A model generated the notes under the pieces. It worked only from the letters and a program-made list of their open reading frames with translations, was not told where the DNA came from and ran no database searches. Position numbers and translations under genes: made by a program. 64,000 nucleotides of DNA from positions 148,074,241-148,138,240 of the forward strand of contig CM043945.1 in assembly GCA_014529385.2 (NCBI GenBank), in the 5' to 3' direction. This DNA comes from Adiantum capillus-veneris. Taxonomy: Eukaryota; Streptophyta; Polypodiopsida; Polypodiales; Pteridaceae. Below are positions 35,765-46,142 of this stretch, piece after piece (position 1 is the first letter of the stretch; the number at the start of each line of letters is the position of its first letter).

Positions 35765-37780
35765 GCTTTCTTCGATGGATACTCTACTGAAGGTTTCTCC
35801 AAGTATGCCCTAATTTCCTAGTACACGACCAGATCTAAGATTCATATAGACTTATGAAGCCCTGGATAGAGTACTCACATTTGGATTGACATGTCGTCAA
35901 TGTCCACTTGATTCGATTGTGACTTTTCGTCAAGCCACTGGTTCCTCGTCTGCAACCTGTTTCCTGTACAAATTTGATCAAGTTTTTCTTCTATAAAGAT
36001 AGTAGAGTTTTTGCTACTCTCGTGATAGGTCTATATGTGTCACTTCAAATCGAGCTATGGGAGTCAAAATTTGACTTTCAAGTTTGACTTAGCAAAAATC
36101 AAAGGTTTAATTTGCAACCTGGAAACTGAGTGTACATGTACCAATTTTGATTCGTTTGAACCCAAAATTTCCTGGTGGCTTTATATTATGTTGGTCTCAC
36201 ACTGTATAAGTTCAAAAGTCAAAATTGATGTCTCTGGATAGTAGAAGTAAATAATCGCGATTATTTACTTTTGTCAATTTTTTGTACTTTTTGGATTGAC
36301 TTGGCAAGTATACAACCTGGTAAAGTCTCTGGACAAGTTTCAACAAGTTTGGACAAAATCTAATCAAGTTTATCAACTGTTTTGTATTCGCAGACTCTGA
36401 TTTTGAGAATCTGACTTAAAACTCACTTTTGTGATCCAAATTTCACCAAAATTGATTTGTGAGGTCTACTTGATATGCTTGACCTTGTGGTATACTCAAA
36501 CTTGCAAATTTCTCAAGTTTTGAAGCAGATGTAAATAATCATGATTATTTACTCCAACTATATTTTTGCAACTTTTTACCCCAACTTTGACACAGATCTG
36601 TTAAGCACCTTAAGTGAAGGTCACTAACCAAGTTTCATCAAGTTTGGACAAATTTTGATTAAATGGTCATCAATTATCTGTCTGCAGACTAACTTTGCAA
36701 TTTTAGTCACAATTTTCAATCCAGTGATCCAAATCTTATCAAATTTGGTTTATGGGTTTATTACAACATGGTAAAACTATTGGTATGCTGACTTGGTCAA
36801 AAAAGTTAAAAAGTGGGACAGATGTAAATAATCATGATTATTTACTATTGACAAATTTTTGCATCTTTTTGGTCAAATGAGCGTGTACATATGTTTATCA
36901 CATCAATATAAGCCTATGAATCAACTTTCAACAAGTTTGGACAAATTTTCTCCATTTTACACTTAAGATTCAAAAAGTCAGGACAAACTTTAGTTTTCAC
37001 GCAATTTTTTGCCAGTTTAGTGATCCAAATCTCTTGGGCCTTTACAAAAGTTGTTTGTACACATGCAATGGGTCAATGGTATGAACCTTGGTCAATTTAG
37101 AGTAGAAAGTTAATAATCACGATTATTAACTTCAGGCTTGAAATGAACACTTTTTTGCAATTTTTTCAAAGATAGTCTTTACATGAACTATTTTAAGCCT
37201 ATGAATCAAGTCAAAACTTAATTTGGCAAATAATATGAGTTTTGGCCAACTCTTGAATCTTTTACTACCAAGTGTCTTTGAGCTTACCAACTAGTTTAGA
37301 CAACTTTTAGGCTTATTCTCCAGTCAGATTGAGTGGTTTCGAGTCTTTTCGAGCTATTTCTAGCTGTAGACCTGAAATTCTGCAACTTCCAATAAAAACT
37401 CACACTTGATTCTTTCAGAGAGAGCAATGTTTTGAAATCCACCTCGGATCCTACTTACCCTACTCCTAGATTCTCATGCAATGGGGTTGTGAAAAGTATC
37501 CACAAACACTCGTTTTCTTGTGTTTTATGTTTTTCTGAGCACTGATCTTAAGACTTGTCTCGTCTACCCATCATTCTCAAAATCCTAATCTAATTCTACA
37601 ATCCTACAATCCTAAAGGCACTCAGCAGTACGATTACTTCCAATCTACCTCTACACAGCAAAAAACGACAATCTTAAGCTATGCGGTTTCTAAAAGAAAG
37701 TTTTGAACTCTACGCGAACCTAGAGAAAGTTGAACGATAATTTCACAAGATGCTCATTTTTTTCCTTAGTTTAGGTCTCT
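35765..37780 (-). other. Inner element 5' leader (non-coding)
   Basis: About 2 kb between PBS and Gag with no good coding frame. Contains an array of diverged ~290-bp units, each with a 22-bp palindrome and a following 'ttt.tgca..tttt' and 'caagtttggacaaa' phrase. Confidence 0.7.
36247..37130. repeat. Four 22-bp palindromes at 284-293 bp spacing
   Basis: Sites 36247-36268 (centre CGCG), 36531-36552 (centre CATG), 36824-36845 (centre CATG) and 37109-37130 (arms changed to GTTAATAATC/GATTATTAAC). The first three are perfect; the fourth changes both outer arms symmetrically (AA to TA, TT to TA) and mismatches only in the centre. Sequence between sites is only loosely similar, so the palindrome is the best-kept part of each unit. 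Confidence 0.93.
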
Positions 37781-37802
37781 TCGATCCCCGGCAACGGCGC
37801 CA
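37781..37802 (-). promoter_or_regulatory. Primer-binding site, tRNA-Asp type
   Basis: The minus strand reads TGGCGCCGTTGCCGGGGA two bases after the LTR end. This is the well-known plant Athila/Tat PBS. It fixes strand and 5' end of the element. Confidence 0.93.
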
Positions 37803-37804
37803 AA

Positions 37805-38719
37805 TGTGGGACGCATGTCTAACCTCACCATCCTATCTTATTGCAGTATTAGCGAACTACAATTAAATTGTCAATCCATGGGACGAAGCTGACTCGACTA
37901 GTGCATAGAGGCTACAAGAGGTTGTCAATATCTCGGAAAACAACTAACAACTCGCATCTAACTCAAGCTACACTCAAGTGATTGAAATCACCAAAAGCCA
38001 ATCGCTCATCGGCAAACAAATCACATCCGTTAGAGCATCAGATGGCATCCAAATGTAACGAAACTTTTAGGACAAGTTTATAAGACCTAAGCACACATGC
38101 TTATGATCTCAACCCCACTTTAGGTCAAGTTTCAAAATGGTGATTATTAACAATAGTGGATTTTTGACTAGTCATTTTTGACCCACAATGCATCTATATG
38201 CTTAGCAATGATACCCCAATACCCCGCCTATGTTTAGTTTTTTATTTAAAAGTGTAAATTCCTAGTTATGATAAAATTAGGCCGTCGGTCGGCGATGTCA
38301 AAATCTATGAAATACTCTGAACTGCTTACGTCAATGCGTAGAGCTCTTACCTGCGGTTGCAATGCAACTAACGCATTTGCAATGTGACAATCGGGGAGGG
38401 AGTACGAAGCGCGAGAAGGAGAGGAGTGAGCGCCATTAGCTCACGCTGTGTATTTCTTATCCAAAACTTATAAAAAAATTACAAAATTTGGCTTTTATAC
38501 CTTAGCCAAGGTTTTTGGGTGGTCAAAACTACTAATATAGAGTTCTATCAAAGCTGGAAAATGACTGGCTGATACAATCTGGAAGCTTGTAGCCCCGGCT
38601 CATTAATTACAGAGTTTATTCGAGAAAATAGGAGTTACAATATTTTCGATTTATCAAAATAATAAATGTTTACAAACAGAACTCCGAAAAATGGTGTCCG
38701 TGTTAGCTTGCTGCTAACA
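37805..38719 (-). repeat. 5' LTR of the inner giant element (915 bp)
   Basis: Aligned with 17493-18397; plus-strand ends TGTGGG and GCTAACA. On the minus strand a TATA-like 'tttataag' lies near 38470, a possible promoter. A half palindrome (gtgattattaac) sits near 38140. Confidence 0.92.
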
Positions 38720-38724
38720 GAGGT
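38720..38724. other. Target-site duplication GAGGT, right
   Basis: Matches 17488-17492 exactly; outer-element sequence resumes after it. Confidence 0.92.
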
Positions 38725-39694
38725 CTAAAAAGACTTGTTGAGCTTTCATCAAGTCCTTGGGTTCCTCAATTTCATCTTCAATGTAATGGCTTGAGATCAT
38801 TTGTATGGAAATTAATTATGTCATAGTTGTCCTCATTGCAAAATTGAGTAGGCATAGAGGTATTTACACATACATCCATTGTTGCTAAAATTTGAGTCCA
38901 TTCAAATGGCTCAAACAGATGCTCTGGAAAGGGTTCAGGGACATACGCTTCGTCGATGCAATTCCTTTCTAAGATGTACATTCTTCTCTTTTTGAGCTCT
39001 CGTTTTTTGAAGCTCCGCACATCCTTATAGGAGTGTCTTTGTTCAACCATGATGGAAGCTTAGTTTCAGCCGAAGAGACTAAATCAAACTCTTGTATGGG
39101 CGTTTTCATGACATTTCTATAAGTGTGACTTTTTAGATTAACCCTTGTTGTTGATCTCACTTGCTTCAAGTATAGATAATTGTTTTCCCAATCTTGGATG
39201 AGTTGTACTTATCGCATGAAAGGTCTTCCCAATATGATTTCGTAATTGAGTTTCTTTCCAAAGTCTACTATGGAAAAAGTGTGTTGATATTCAATCCCAT
39301 AGCAATTATTTATCACGTTTTCAAGTAGTCGTAAGGGTCTTTCAACGTGTCCATCAACCAATTACAATTTCATTCGAGTTTGTCTAATGGCTGGTTGTCC
39401 CCAAGATTCCCATACTGCTTTCGTGGCTATGGCTATGCCTGCCCCACTATCCAGTATTGCCATGGTTTCTATGTCATTATATTTCACTGGAAGGGTGGTG
39501 TTTCCTTCTTCCCCATCTTAGTATTCTCTGACTTTGTTCATTGGAACAGATCGAATCTCTTTGTTATCCATTTTGTGTTTCAATTTCCCCAAATTTTTGC
39601 GATTAGCCCCATTATCCCCACCTTCTCTAGAGTTTTCTGTAGATCATTCCATAGATATGGTCTGATTTTTAACAGTTCTCCTAAAGTAAGAGTC
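38725..39694 (-). pseudogene. Outer element protease region
   Basis: Broken frames 39169-38969 and 39050-38778, plus weaker remains up to 39694. Homologous to inner 31690-32640 (PEPFPEHLFEPFEWTQILAT is shared). The protease active-site region near 39450 reads on the minus strand as a D-S-G-A type phrase, but the flanking frame has stops. MITE B splits it from the connector at 39695. Confidence 0.65.
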
Positions 39695-40159
39695 CATTAG
39701 GAAGAGAATGTGGTGTAGGAGGGCCTCTTTATTTGCCATGAGCTTATGGAGGTGATTAACATTTTGACAAATAGGTGTATGCCATGTGTGCAAGAATGGT
39801 GGGTATGTAAGAGATGTGTAAGAGTGGTCAAAGGATGCACTTTTCCCCCAAAAAAGGAGGTTGACAATTTTGTGATTTTCGGCCTCCCATAAGTCCCACA
39901 TATGATCTCCGATTTGAGCGGAGATTATAGATTTGCAATCTACACATCGAGCTCTTTTCATAGATATGCTACATGATATGGTTTTACCTGCTAGATTTTA
40001 AATTCCATTTTGGGGGGAAACATTGAATTCAATTAAACTAGCCGTTTTGCCTGTTTGAATTCAAAAGATGTCCTTTGATTATTTTCTTAATACTAAAGGT
40101 TTGACTTCCTTAAATTTCCAAATAAAGAGGCCCTCTTAAACCCCATTCTCTTCCTAATG
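39695..40159. mobile_element. MITE-like element, copy B (465 bp), inverted relative to copy A
   Basis: Ends CATTAGGAAGAGAATG and its reverse complement, with about 40-bp imperfect inverted repeats. It interrupts outer-element sequence that is continuous in the inner copy (inner about 32645-32665), so the insertion is certain. Minus-strand frame 39961-39644 aligns with copy A's frame without gaps for about 88 residues. Confidence 0.88.
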
Positions 40160-40690
40160 ATTGGGATGGGTGTAGACATGATTGAATAAATGTTGCCTAC
40201 TTCTAGGGTTTGTTTTTCTCTTTTTACTTGAGTGGCCTTACACACTATGGATTCATCTTCGTTATCTCCCAAGTAAGAGGGTAATATTTTCAAGGTCAAT
40301 GGTTTAGACATTCCTGAAGCTTCAGATCCACAATCCCCATACAAGGATTGTACATCCATGTCCATATCAAGAGGTAGGTTGTCCTCTATAGGAGCTGATT
40401 TTAGAGTTAGGCTCCCATCATTGATCTCTCTAACTTTTTCCCATAAGTGTCCTGGCCAGTCTTCCTCTACAAATGGAATTCTGTCTAGGAATTCTTTGCT
40501 GTCCGACACTATAAGTTCTGTCTCTTTTGTTTCAAGGTGAGGTTCTACCACCACTTTAGATTTTTCTTGATTGGCTCTTACCACAAGCTCCTCAGGTTTT
40601 GCCATACTTTCGAGCTTGGGTTTTTGTTTTTTCAGCAACTCCTGCATGATCCTTACCAAATTTTGATAAGCTTTAAGATTAGCTGCTTAT
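40160..40690 (-). pseudogene. Outer element Gag-protease connector
   Basis: Frame 40659-40093 is open for about 165 codons before entering MITE B: VRIMQELLKKQKPKLESMAK, DMDMDVQSLYGDCGSEASGM. Homologue of inner 32600-33196. Function unknown. Confidence 0.65.
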
Positions 40691-42027
40691 ATGTCTGGAG
40701 AAGGATAGTTTTTTCATTTGCATTCCATGTTTTTGCATGCTTTAAGTCCTACTTGGTAGGCTTCCGCGGCTGCATTAATAGGCTCAAAAAATTTGTGAAC
40801 CAAAATTGATCCTCCAGATTTCACGGTTGTTTCTTTGACTTCGCTTCCAATTTCTTTCACCTTTTCCTAGAATAGCTTCTTTGCTTTCTCCTCAATTTCA
40901 GACCATTGTTTCTGTTTTCTCATCTCATACCTTTTGCTTCTGCTTCTTTTGGTCTTTTGAGAGGAAATTTTTGTATTCTCCGAATCATCATAGGATTTAT
41001 GTTTCTTTTTCTTAGCCTAGGTTCTAGTGACTACTTTGATTGGAACAATCGGTTCACTCTCAAATGAGCCACTAGGTATCACTTGGACTACCTTTACTAC
41101 TGTTTTACCCTTGTTTAAATGACTTTTTGGACAATCTTCTGGGAAGTTTCCTTCCTTTTTGCAACATTGTATGCAATAAGCTTCAACTGGCTTGAGGTTC
41201 TTGTCAAGCTTTGGGCATTCAATTTTCCAATGATCATCTGCACAGCAGTTATGACAGCTTCCCATTCTTGGCTTAATCATGGGTCTTACCATAGCAGGTC
41301 TTACACCTTGATTAGCTACATAATACATTGATGCAAGCTTTGGTGGAGTATAAGTCACAGGTTCTTCCAATGGTGGTGGATGTGAATTATATACCAATCT
41401 CCTTCTACCATTATGGTAGATGGACTAGGCTCAGCATAGGGTGTAACAGGCACTAGTGCTTGTTCATCTATGACTCCCTGTTAATGCATGTACTTTACAG
41501 GCACTGCATTATGTCCTAGATATGGAGATTCTTGACCCAACATGGGTTGAGGTCTTTCCATACCCATCGGTGATCTTTGAGCTGGTGCCATATTAGGCTG
41601 GTATCTGTACATGGGGTTGACCTTGTGGCCTCATGGGCACATACTGAACATTCCCATCATACTTTGGCCGGTAGTAGCACTCATTGGTCTCATGGTTGGT
41701 CCATTTACCCTCGATTGCACACCATTTTTGCGGTCTAATTGGTTGTCCCTGTTGAGTTATTCTTTGCCCTCGTCCCCTCCTAGGTGCTTTTTGCATGTTA
41801 TTCATCATATCATTCATCCTTTTGAGCATGTCTTCTATGGCTGAAAGTGGTGCTGCAGCAGCTGTTCCCACTTGTGCTGGTTTAGTGGATGTTGTTTTCT
41901 CACTTTGGTTATCCTTAGGGACATCGTCTTCGTTGAAAATATCACAATTCTCTCCTAAGTCAATAGCATCTGATACACACTCTTCTAGGGTTGTATGCTT
42001 CTTGCTATACAGTACATCATGAAGTTT
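40691..42027 (-). pseudogene. Outer element Gag, 5'-truncated
   Basis: Frames 41397-41017 and the 42027-41593 part of a longer frame. Pro/Gln-rich spacer, a CCHC zinc knuckle (CHNCCADDHWKIEC) near 41235-41280 and a second Cys-rich motif (YCIQCCKKEGNFPEDC) near 41135-41185 in which the expected His reads Asn. Upstream capsid-end phrase HTTLEECVSDAIDLGENC matches the inner copy. Homology stops abruptly at about 42027, where the Helitron fragment begins. Confidence 0.75.
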
Positions 42028-42620
42028 GTTCTTCTGATTCCCTTGACACATGTATCTTTGCATTAAAAACATATGGGAACCATGTCCTCCTACTGTGAGT
42101 TTTGTGGTGCCCATGTTTGGTGGTGCAAAAAAAAGGAAGTTGTGACATGATTCATTGGAAAACATTGTTTCAGGGGTGGACAAGTGTCTCTCTTTCCTCT
42201 TGCAAGACCCCCAGGAATATTGGAGAGACTACTCAATGATAGTCATGCTTTGATTAGATCTTTTAGAAGGACCATAAGGAGTTACAATAGTGTGAGGGTA
42301 TTCGCATCTCTTGGCACTAGCATTGACTAAACGTTGATGGGTAGATCTATTGTATATTGTTTTTGTATTCATGGTGGTACTAATTTGATGGTATGCACCA
42401 TCAAATTAGCCTTTTGTTGCTTCATAAAGAGGTGCATCAAATTTTTTACAAATGTATATATATGATACTGAGCACATGAAATTCAAAATCGTACAAATGC
42501 CTTGGACGGTTTGGATTTGTCCACTCTTGATGCATTGTCTAGAATGTTGCGATCATGTAATCCATATGTGGATGCCTTATATTGGGCAGGGAGAGTCATT
42601 GGCAGAGCACGTGGCAAGCT
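42028..42620 (+). pseudogene. Helitron RepHel N-terminal fragment
   Basis: Reading across frames on the plus strand: a Cys pair near 42088-42110 (CEFCGAHVWW) typical of the zinc finger before the Rep domain; then RPPGILERLLNDSHALIRSF and RTIRSYNSVRVFASLGTSID (about 42210-42330), the conserved 'YNS..AF.S.G..ID' block; then VYIYDTEHMKFKIVQMP (about 42450-42500) and LSTLDALSRMLRSCNPYV (about 42508-42565), the 'L......LS.ML...NPY' block. Several shifts. No HUH catalytic motif or helicase is present, so only the N-terminal part survives. It abuts the broken end of outer Gag. Confidence 0.65.
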
Positions 42621-43400
42621 ATCCAATTTTTATTGCAACGAACACTTTAGTTTCCTATTTATTAAAAAACATTGCTTGCCTGCATCGTCCATGCTTTGTG
42701 TGCTCTAAGTCCTGCAGTATTCATTAAAAAAAAAACTTTGATTATCAATTTTGACCATGCTTTGTGTGCTCCAACGCATTATTGTTCAAATTCTTGAAAA
42801 CATATGCCATGTGTATGGATTAAAAAGCAATGCATAGCCCGCTTTTGTGCCAAAAATGAAACATTGCTTTTGAAAGGATGTATCAGTTTTATAAATGCAC
42901 CGTTTTTTATAAACAAATTTCCATGTGCACGTAGAAAAGGCATGCACAGTAGCAAAAAATAATCAGTTCCTCACTTTTAATAATGGATGAGCAGTCTCTT
43001 TTTACTAGATAGCATGCCATGTGTACGTGTGAGGCATGTGTAAAGAAAAGTTGGTATTTTAGAAGAAATGCCACATGTATGTAAACAGACAAACCTGCAC
43101 CCACTATCATGATTGGGACACCATGACTACATGCACACAAAAATGGACGCATAACTTTCTTTGCAAAGCTTTTGCAACGTTTTTACATTTCATGCAAGAA
43201 AGTTTGTTGGCACAAAGAACACTCCAAAGAACACATAATTCACTAACATGCATGTCCAATTAGTGTGCACAATAAAAAGGTGCACTTATTTTTAGTTTTG
43301 GTGTGCTGGCATACTTATGTGCACATAAAGCATGATCATGGCACATTGCACTACAAAAAACAAACCCACATGATGCCCATTAAAAATAATAATTTGATGA
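42621..43400. other. Unrecognised sequence downstream of the Helitron fragment
   Basis: AT-rich, with many 'ccatgtg', 'gtgtgct' and 'gcatgc' words; no gene. May be non-coding Helitron body but no 3' hairpin-CTRR end was found. Confidence 0.45.
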
Positions 43401-43404
43401 CCCA

Positions 43405-43558
43405 CAGAGAGAGAGAGAGAGAGAGAACGGCCTGACAAAATTTCACTGGAACATCACCCAACATGTCCTTATGTCGATGAATGATTTGAGTGACCCTAAA
43501 AGCACGTGCACGTGCGCACACACACACACACACACATAGAGAGAGAGAGAGAGAGAGA
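43405..43558. repeat. (GA)n, (CA)n and (GA)n microsatellites
   Basis: GA at 43405-43426, CA at about 43517-43536 and GA at 43539-43558. The latter two form the tail of the LINE-like unit on the minus strand, mirroring the CT-CA tail at 2032-2132. Confidence 0.88.
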
Positions 43559-44544
43559 TTGAATTATCATTTACGGAGGTCAGATATGACCTATGGGACC
43601 AGAAACAAAACATTACAAAAGATTCCTTTTGATACATATCAGTTAAGGACTGAGGGTCCATCGAGGGTGGAAAATTGAAGATAAGGTGGAGTGACCTAAG
43701 TTGGGGTAGGTGATGAGGACGGAGACAATTTGGGAGTTCGGAACTCTTGGATGATGGCTTTAACTCCTTGATAAACTGCCCAGTTTCCTGCTATGCGTGC
43801 TTCTCGCATCTTTTGGAGTTCCACCTTCTTCTGTTTGAGTTGGGTGGGTGTGAGATCTTCAGCAAACCAGTTTTTTGTGTCCTTGAGAAGCCTTGATTGC
43901 TCAAGGAGCTTGACTCAATCCACTTTGGTTTTGAAGGTGAGGATTGCATGGTTGGTGAGATGCTCATGAGCAAGCGTAGTGATTGTTGTTGGATCCCATT
44001 GTACCATGTGGGTTGTTGTTTGGATGTGAGCAAAAGACTTGTGGAACTTGAGGTCCCCCTCGCTTTGCCAGTCGGTTGGAAGTCCGCAGCTGCGAACATT
44101 GAGAGCGATGTCATCTTGTCGTTGTCGTTCGCGTAGCATAGATGCCACACGATCTTGGACTTTGCGAAAGATGACTTCTTGCACTTGAGTCTTGACCTTG
44201 GTTTCTACCTCCATTTTTGTTTCGTTGAGCTTCATTTCTATCTGTTCCATCTCTTCCTTCTTGGAGTCTCCACTGCACTAAGTTGAGACTCAATGGTTAC
44301 GAGTCTTTCCTTCAAATTTTCATTTTCCTTGTGAAGTCTTTCGACTTCACTTTGAAGACAAACCATGTTGTCCACCTTTGGGGGTGTTGCTACAACCCCG
44401 GCAAATGTGGGATTTCCTCGAGATGAAGCCCGAGTAGCTGCCATGGTAAGCACTTGGACAATGAATTAGGCTTATGAGAAGCCTTAAGGTGCTCTGTGTA
44501 TTGAAACCTTAGGGATCTGTGGGAACATAGGTTTATTGTTTTAT
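43539..44544 (-). mobile_element. ORF1-only LINE-like unit ('half-LINE')
   Basis: On the minus strand: a 5' leader from 44544, an ORF1-like region, then a 3' end that shares GGTCCCATAGGTCATATNTG with the LINE 3' UTR at 1976-2006, and a CT/GT tail. No endonuclease or RT lies between. The 5' end abuts truncated copy 1 of the tandem array at 44545. Confidence 0.55.
43690..44444 (-). pseudogene. LINE ORF1-like protein, coiled coil plus RNA-binding-like C-terminus
   Basis: Starts at ATG 44444-44442 (MAATRASSRGNPTFAGVVAT). A heptad-like coiled coil follows (LQSEVERLHKENENLKERLV), a shift near 44240, more helical sequence (MEQIEMKLNETKMEVETKVK), then LNVRSCGLPTDWQ and HLTNHAILTFKTKVD. After a stop at 43915 the frame shifts to WFAEDLTPTQLKQKKVELQK and AGNWAVYQGVKAIIQEF, a phrase common at the ORF1p C-terminus in many LINEs. 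Known role: RNA chaperone binding its own transcript. Two breaks. Confidence 0.6.
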
Positions 44545-44582
44545 TGCGTGACTTGAAGGTGAAGTTTTCAAAGCTTGAATAA
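44545..44582 (+). pseudogene. Array copy 1: remnant of Gag capsid end
   Basis: Only the last dozen codons of capsid remain, ending in TAA at 44580-44582; equivalent to 52620-52657 in copy 2. Everything 5' (LTR, leader, most of Gag) is missing where the LINE-like unit begins. Confidence 0.88.
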
Positions 44583-46142
44583 AAAGGCCAACCATCAGGG
44601 CCACTTCCTAGGCAAAGACAACAGCCCAAAGAAGGGTTTGTTAATAGATGTATTTGGTGTGATAGTACAGACCATGTAAGAAGGGATTGTGATGATTTTA
44701 GTGATGCTTTGTCAAAACATGTTGTCTTTTTTAAGGATGGTAAAATCCACTTAAGAGAGACAGGTCTACCCTTGAGAACTAACTTTGGGAAGGGGGGAAT
44801 GCAAACCTTAGTTGAAGATATGGCAACCAAGCATGCCACCTCTTCAGTTGAGGCAGCTACTTATGGAGTAAAAATTGAACATTTTTGTGATGAAGAGGTG
44901 AGTGACCATCATGGTCAAATTTGGCCAAATGTCATGCAATTAGCTAAGAAGGGAAATCTTAAAAAAGAGATTCTACATGAAGCAGGTGATTGCATACGTC
45001 TAGAAACAGGATGGAATGATCCAGTGGACTCATTGTCAATGCATGCCTACATTACAAAATGCCAACAAAATGAGGCAATTGCAGAAGAGAAGCACAGACG
45101 TGAGAATGCTGATGAAGGACCATCCAAAAGAGATTCTAGAAGTGGGGGAAGAAGCGACTCAATGCCTTCTCAAACACCCTCAACACAAGGAGCATCTCCA
45201 CCTGAAGTACTCATGGAGGATTCTACAACAGGAAAGAAGAAAGAGCCAACGAAAGGTAAGACAAAAGGCCCAACTTATAAACTACAATCTGATATTGAGG
45301 TTGCTACAGATTTAAAGAAAGTCTTGGAGGAAAGGATCTTGAATAGCAAGATTGAGTTTACTCTGGGAGAAGTTCTTGGCATTGCAAAGCGTGAATTCCA
45401 TGAGGAGATCGTTGACATCATCAAGAGAAAGAGGCAAACGCTTGCTGAAGTTTCTCGTCCACAGGTTGAAGGGGAAACCTCAAAGACACAAGGGATGCAA
45501 GTGCAAAATAAGGAGAATGATGGAGCTATGGTAGGATGCTACCAATCTAGTGGGAGAGTGAAGCAAGTGCATTTCTCAAATGATGATGAAGAAGTTGAAG
45601 ATATTCCTAGGAGTTACTATTCGCGAAGTCATTGGGCAAGGGCTACTACAAAAACTTTGGTCAAGGTAGGTGATCTTGAAGAGCCATTTGTTGCCTTGAT
45701 TGACCATGGTTCAGAAATAAACATAATGTCAAAGAGTCTCTACAACAAGTGCAAATGGCCAATGGACACAGATCATGGTTGGATGGTAAAAGTAGCAAAC
45801 AATTCATCCGGTGAATTGTATGCAGCATGTCCAGGTGTGAAGGTAACAATAGGTGATGTAAAGATTGACCAAAACTTCTTTGTACAGGATACATCTTCAT
45901 ATCATCTCATCCTTGGACAACCCTACATTGTGGGAGTTCGAATGGAAACAAAGGTAATGGATGATGGTTCAGCATATGCTAGGATACGTATCAAAGATGG
46001 TAAACGAGCTGTCCAATTTCTCACAGTTTGTGTGAACCATGAAAGAAATCATGACAACCTCAGAGAACATCCTCTACCAAAGGTAAGCAAAGAGTTTCAT
46101 GATCATAGAGAAATGATGGGTTTTGGCCAAGTACCATTGTAA
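44583..46142 (+). CDS. Array copy 1: nucleocapsid zinc knuckle and protease
   Basis: Open from just after the TAA to TAA 46140-46142. Same architecture as copy 2 (52658-54217). Differs from copies 2 and 3 at a few residues (for example Arg for Thr near 45556, Asn for Lys near 44960). CCHC knuckle at about 44649-44690; DHGSE protease site near 45702. Confidence 0.85.
   Translation, partial: KGQPSGPLPRQRQQPKEGFVNRCIWCDSTDHVRRDCDDFSDALSKHVVFFKDGKIHLRETGLPLRTNFGKGGMQTLVEDMATKHATSSVEAATYGVKIEHFCDEEVSDHHGQIWPNVMQLAKKGNLKKEILHEAGDCIRLETGWNDPVDSLSMHAYITKCQQNEAIAEEKHRRENADEGPSKRDSRSGGRSDSMPSQTPSTQGASPPEVLMEDSTTGKKKEPTKGKTKGPTYKLQSDIEVATDLKKVLEERILNSKIEFTLGEVLGIAKREFHEEIVDIIKRKRQTLAEVSRPQVEGETSKTQGMQVQNKENDGAMVGCYQSSGRVKQVHFSNDDEEVEDIPRSYYSRSHWARATTKTLVKVGDLEEPFVALIDHGSEINIMSKSLYNKCKWPMDTDHGWMVKVANNSSGELYAACPGVKVTIGDVKIDQNFFVQDTSSYHLILGQPYIVGVRMETKVMDDGSAYARIRIKDGKRAVQFLTVCVNHERNHDNLREHPLPKVSKEFHDHREMMGFGQVPL

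Larger units (their letters stand above)
17493..38719 (-). mobile_element. Inner giant Ty3/gypsy retrotransposon (Athila/Tat-like), 21.2 kb
   Basis: Complete by structure: LTRs at 17493-18397 and 37805-38719, PPT next to the left LTR, tRNA-Asp-type PBS next to the right LTR, GAGGT duplication outside. Minus-strand order: PBS, 2-kb leader, Gag, protease, linker, RT, RNase H, two zinc domains, integrase, second protease-like domain, 3' coiled-coil ORF, PPT. Two later insertions (19571-22267 and 25166-26497) add about 4.0 kb, so the original length was about 17.2 kb. All coding frames carry stops or shifts, so it is not autonomous now. Confidence 0.93.
11690..42030 (-). mobile_element. Outer minus-strand Ty3/gypsy element (Athila/Tat-like), truncated and split by the inner element
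   Basis: Segments 11690-17492 and 38720-42030 are diverged homologues of internal parts of the inner element: the 3' ORF (inner 23500-25170), RNase H/RT/linker (inner 29300-31690) and protease-to-gag (inner 31690-34450). Rejoined at the GAGGT duplication they read continuously in element order on the minus strand. The integrase core is missing (homology stops near 14890), Gag is cut at about 42027, and no LTR of its own is visible. Assignment of 11690-14880 to the same element is an inference from order and strand. Confidence 0.75.

Noticed and set aside
36247..37130. CRISPR-like array
   Set aside because: Eukaryotic setting, about 265-bp spacers that are themselves loosely related, and location in a retrotransposon leader.
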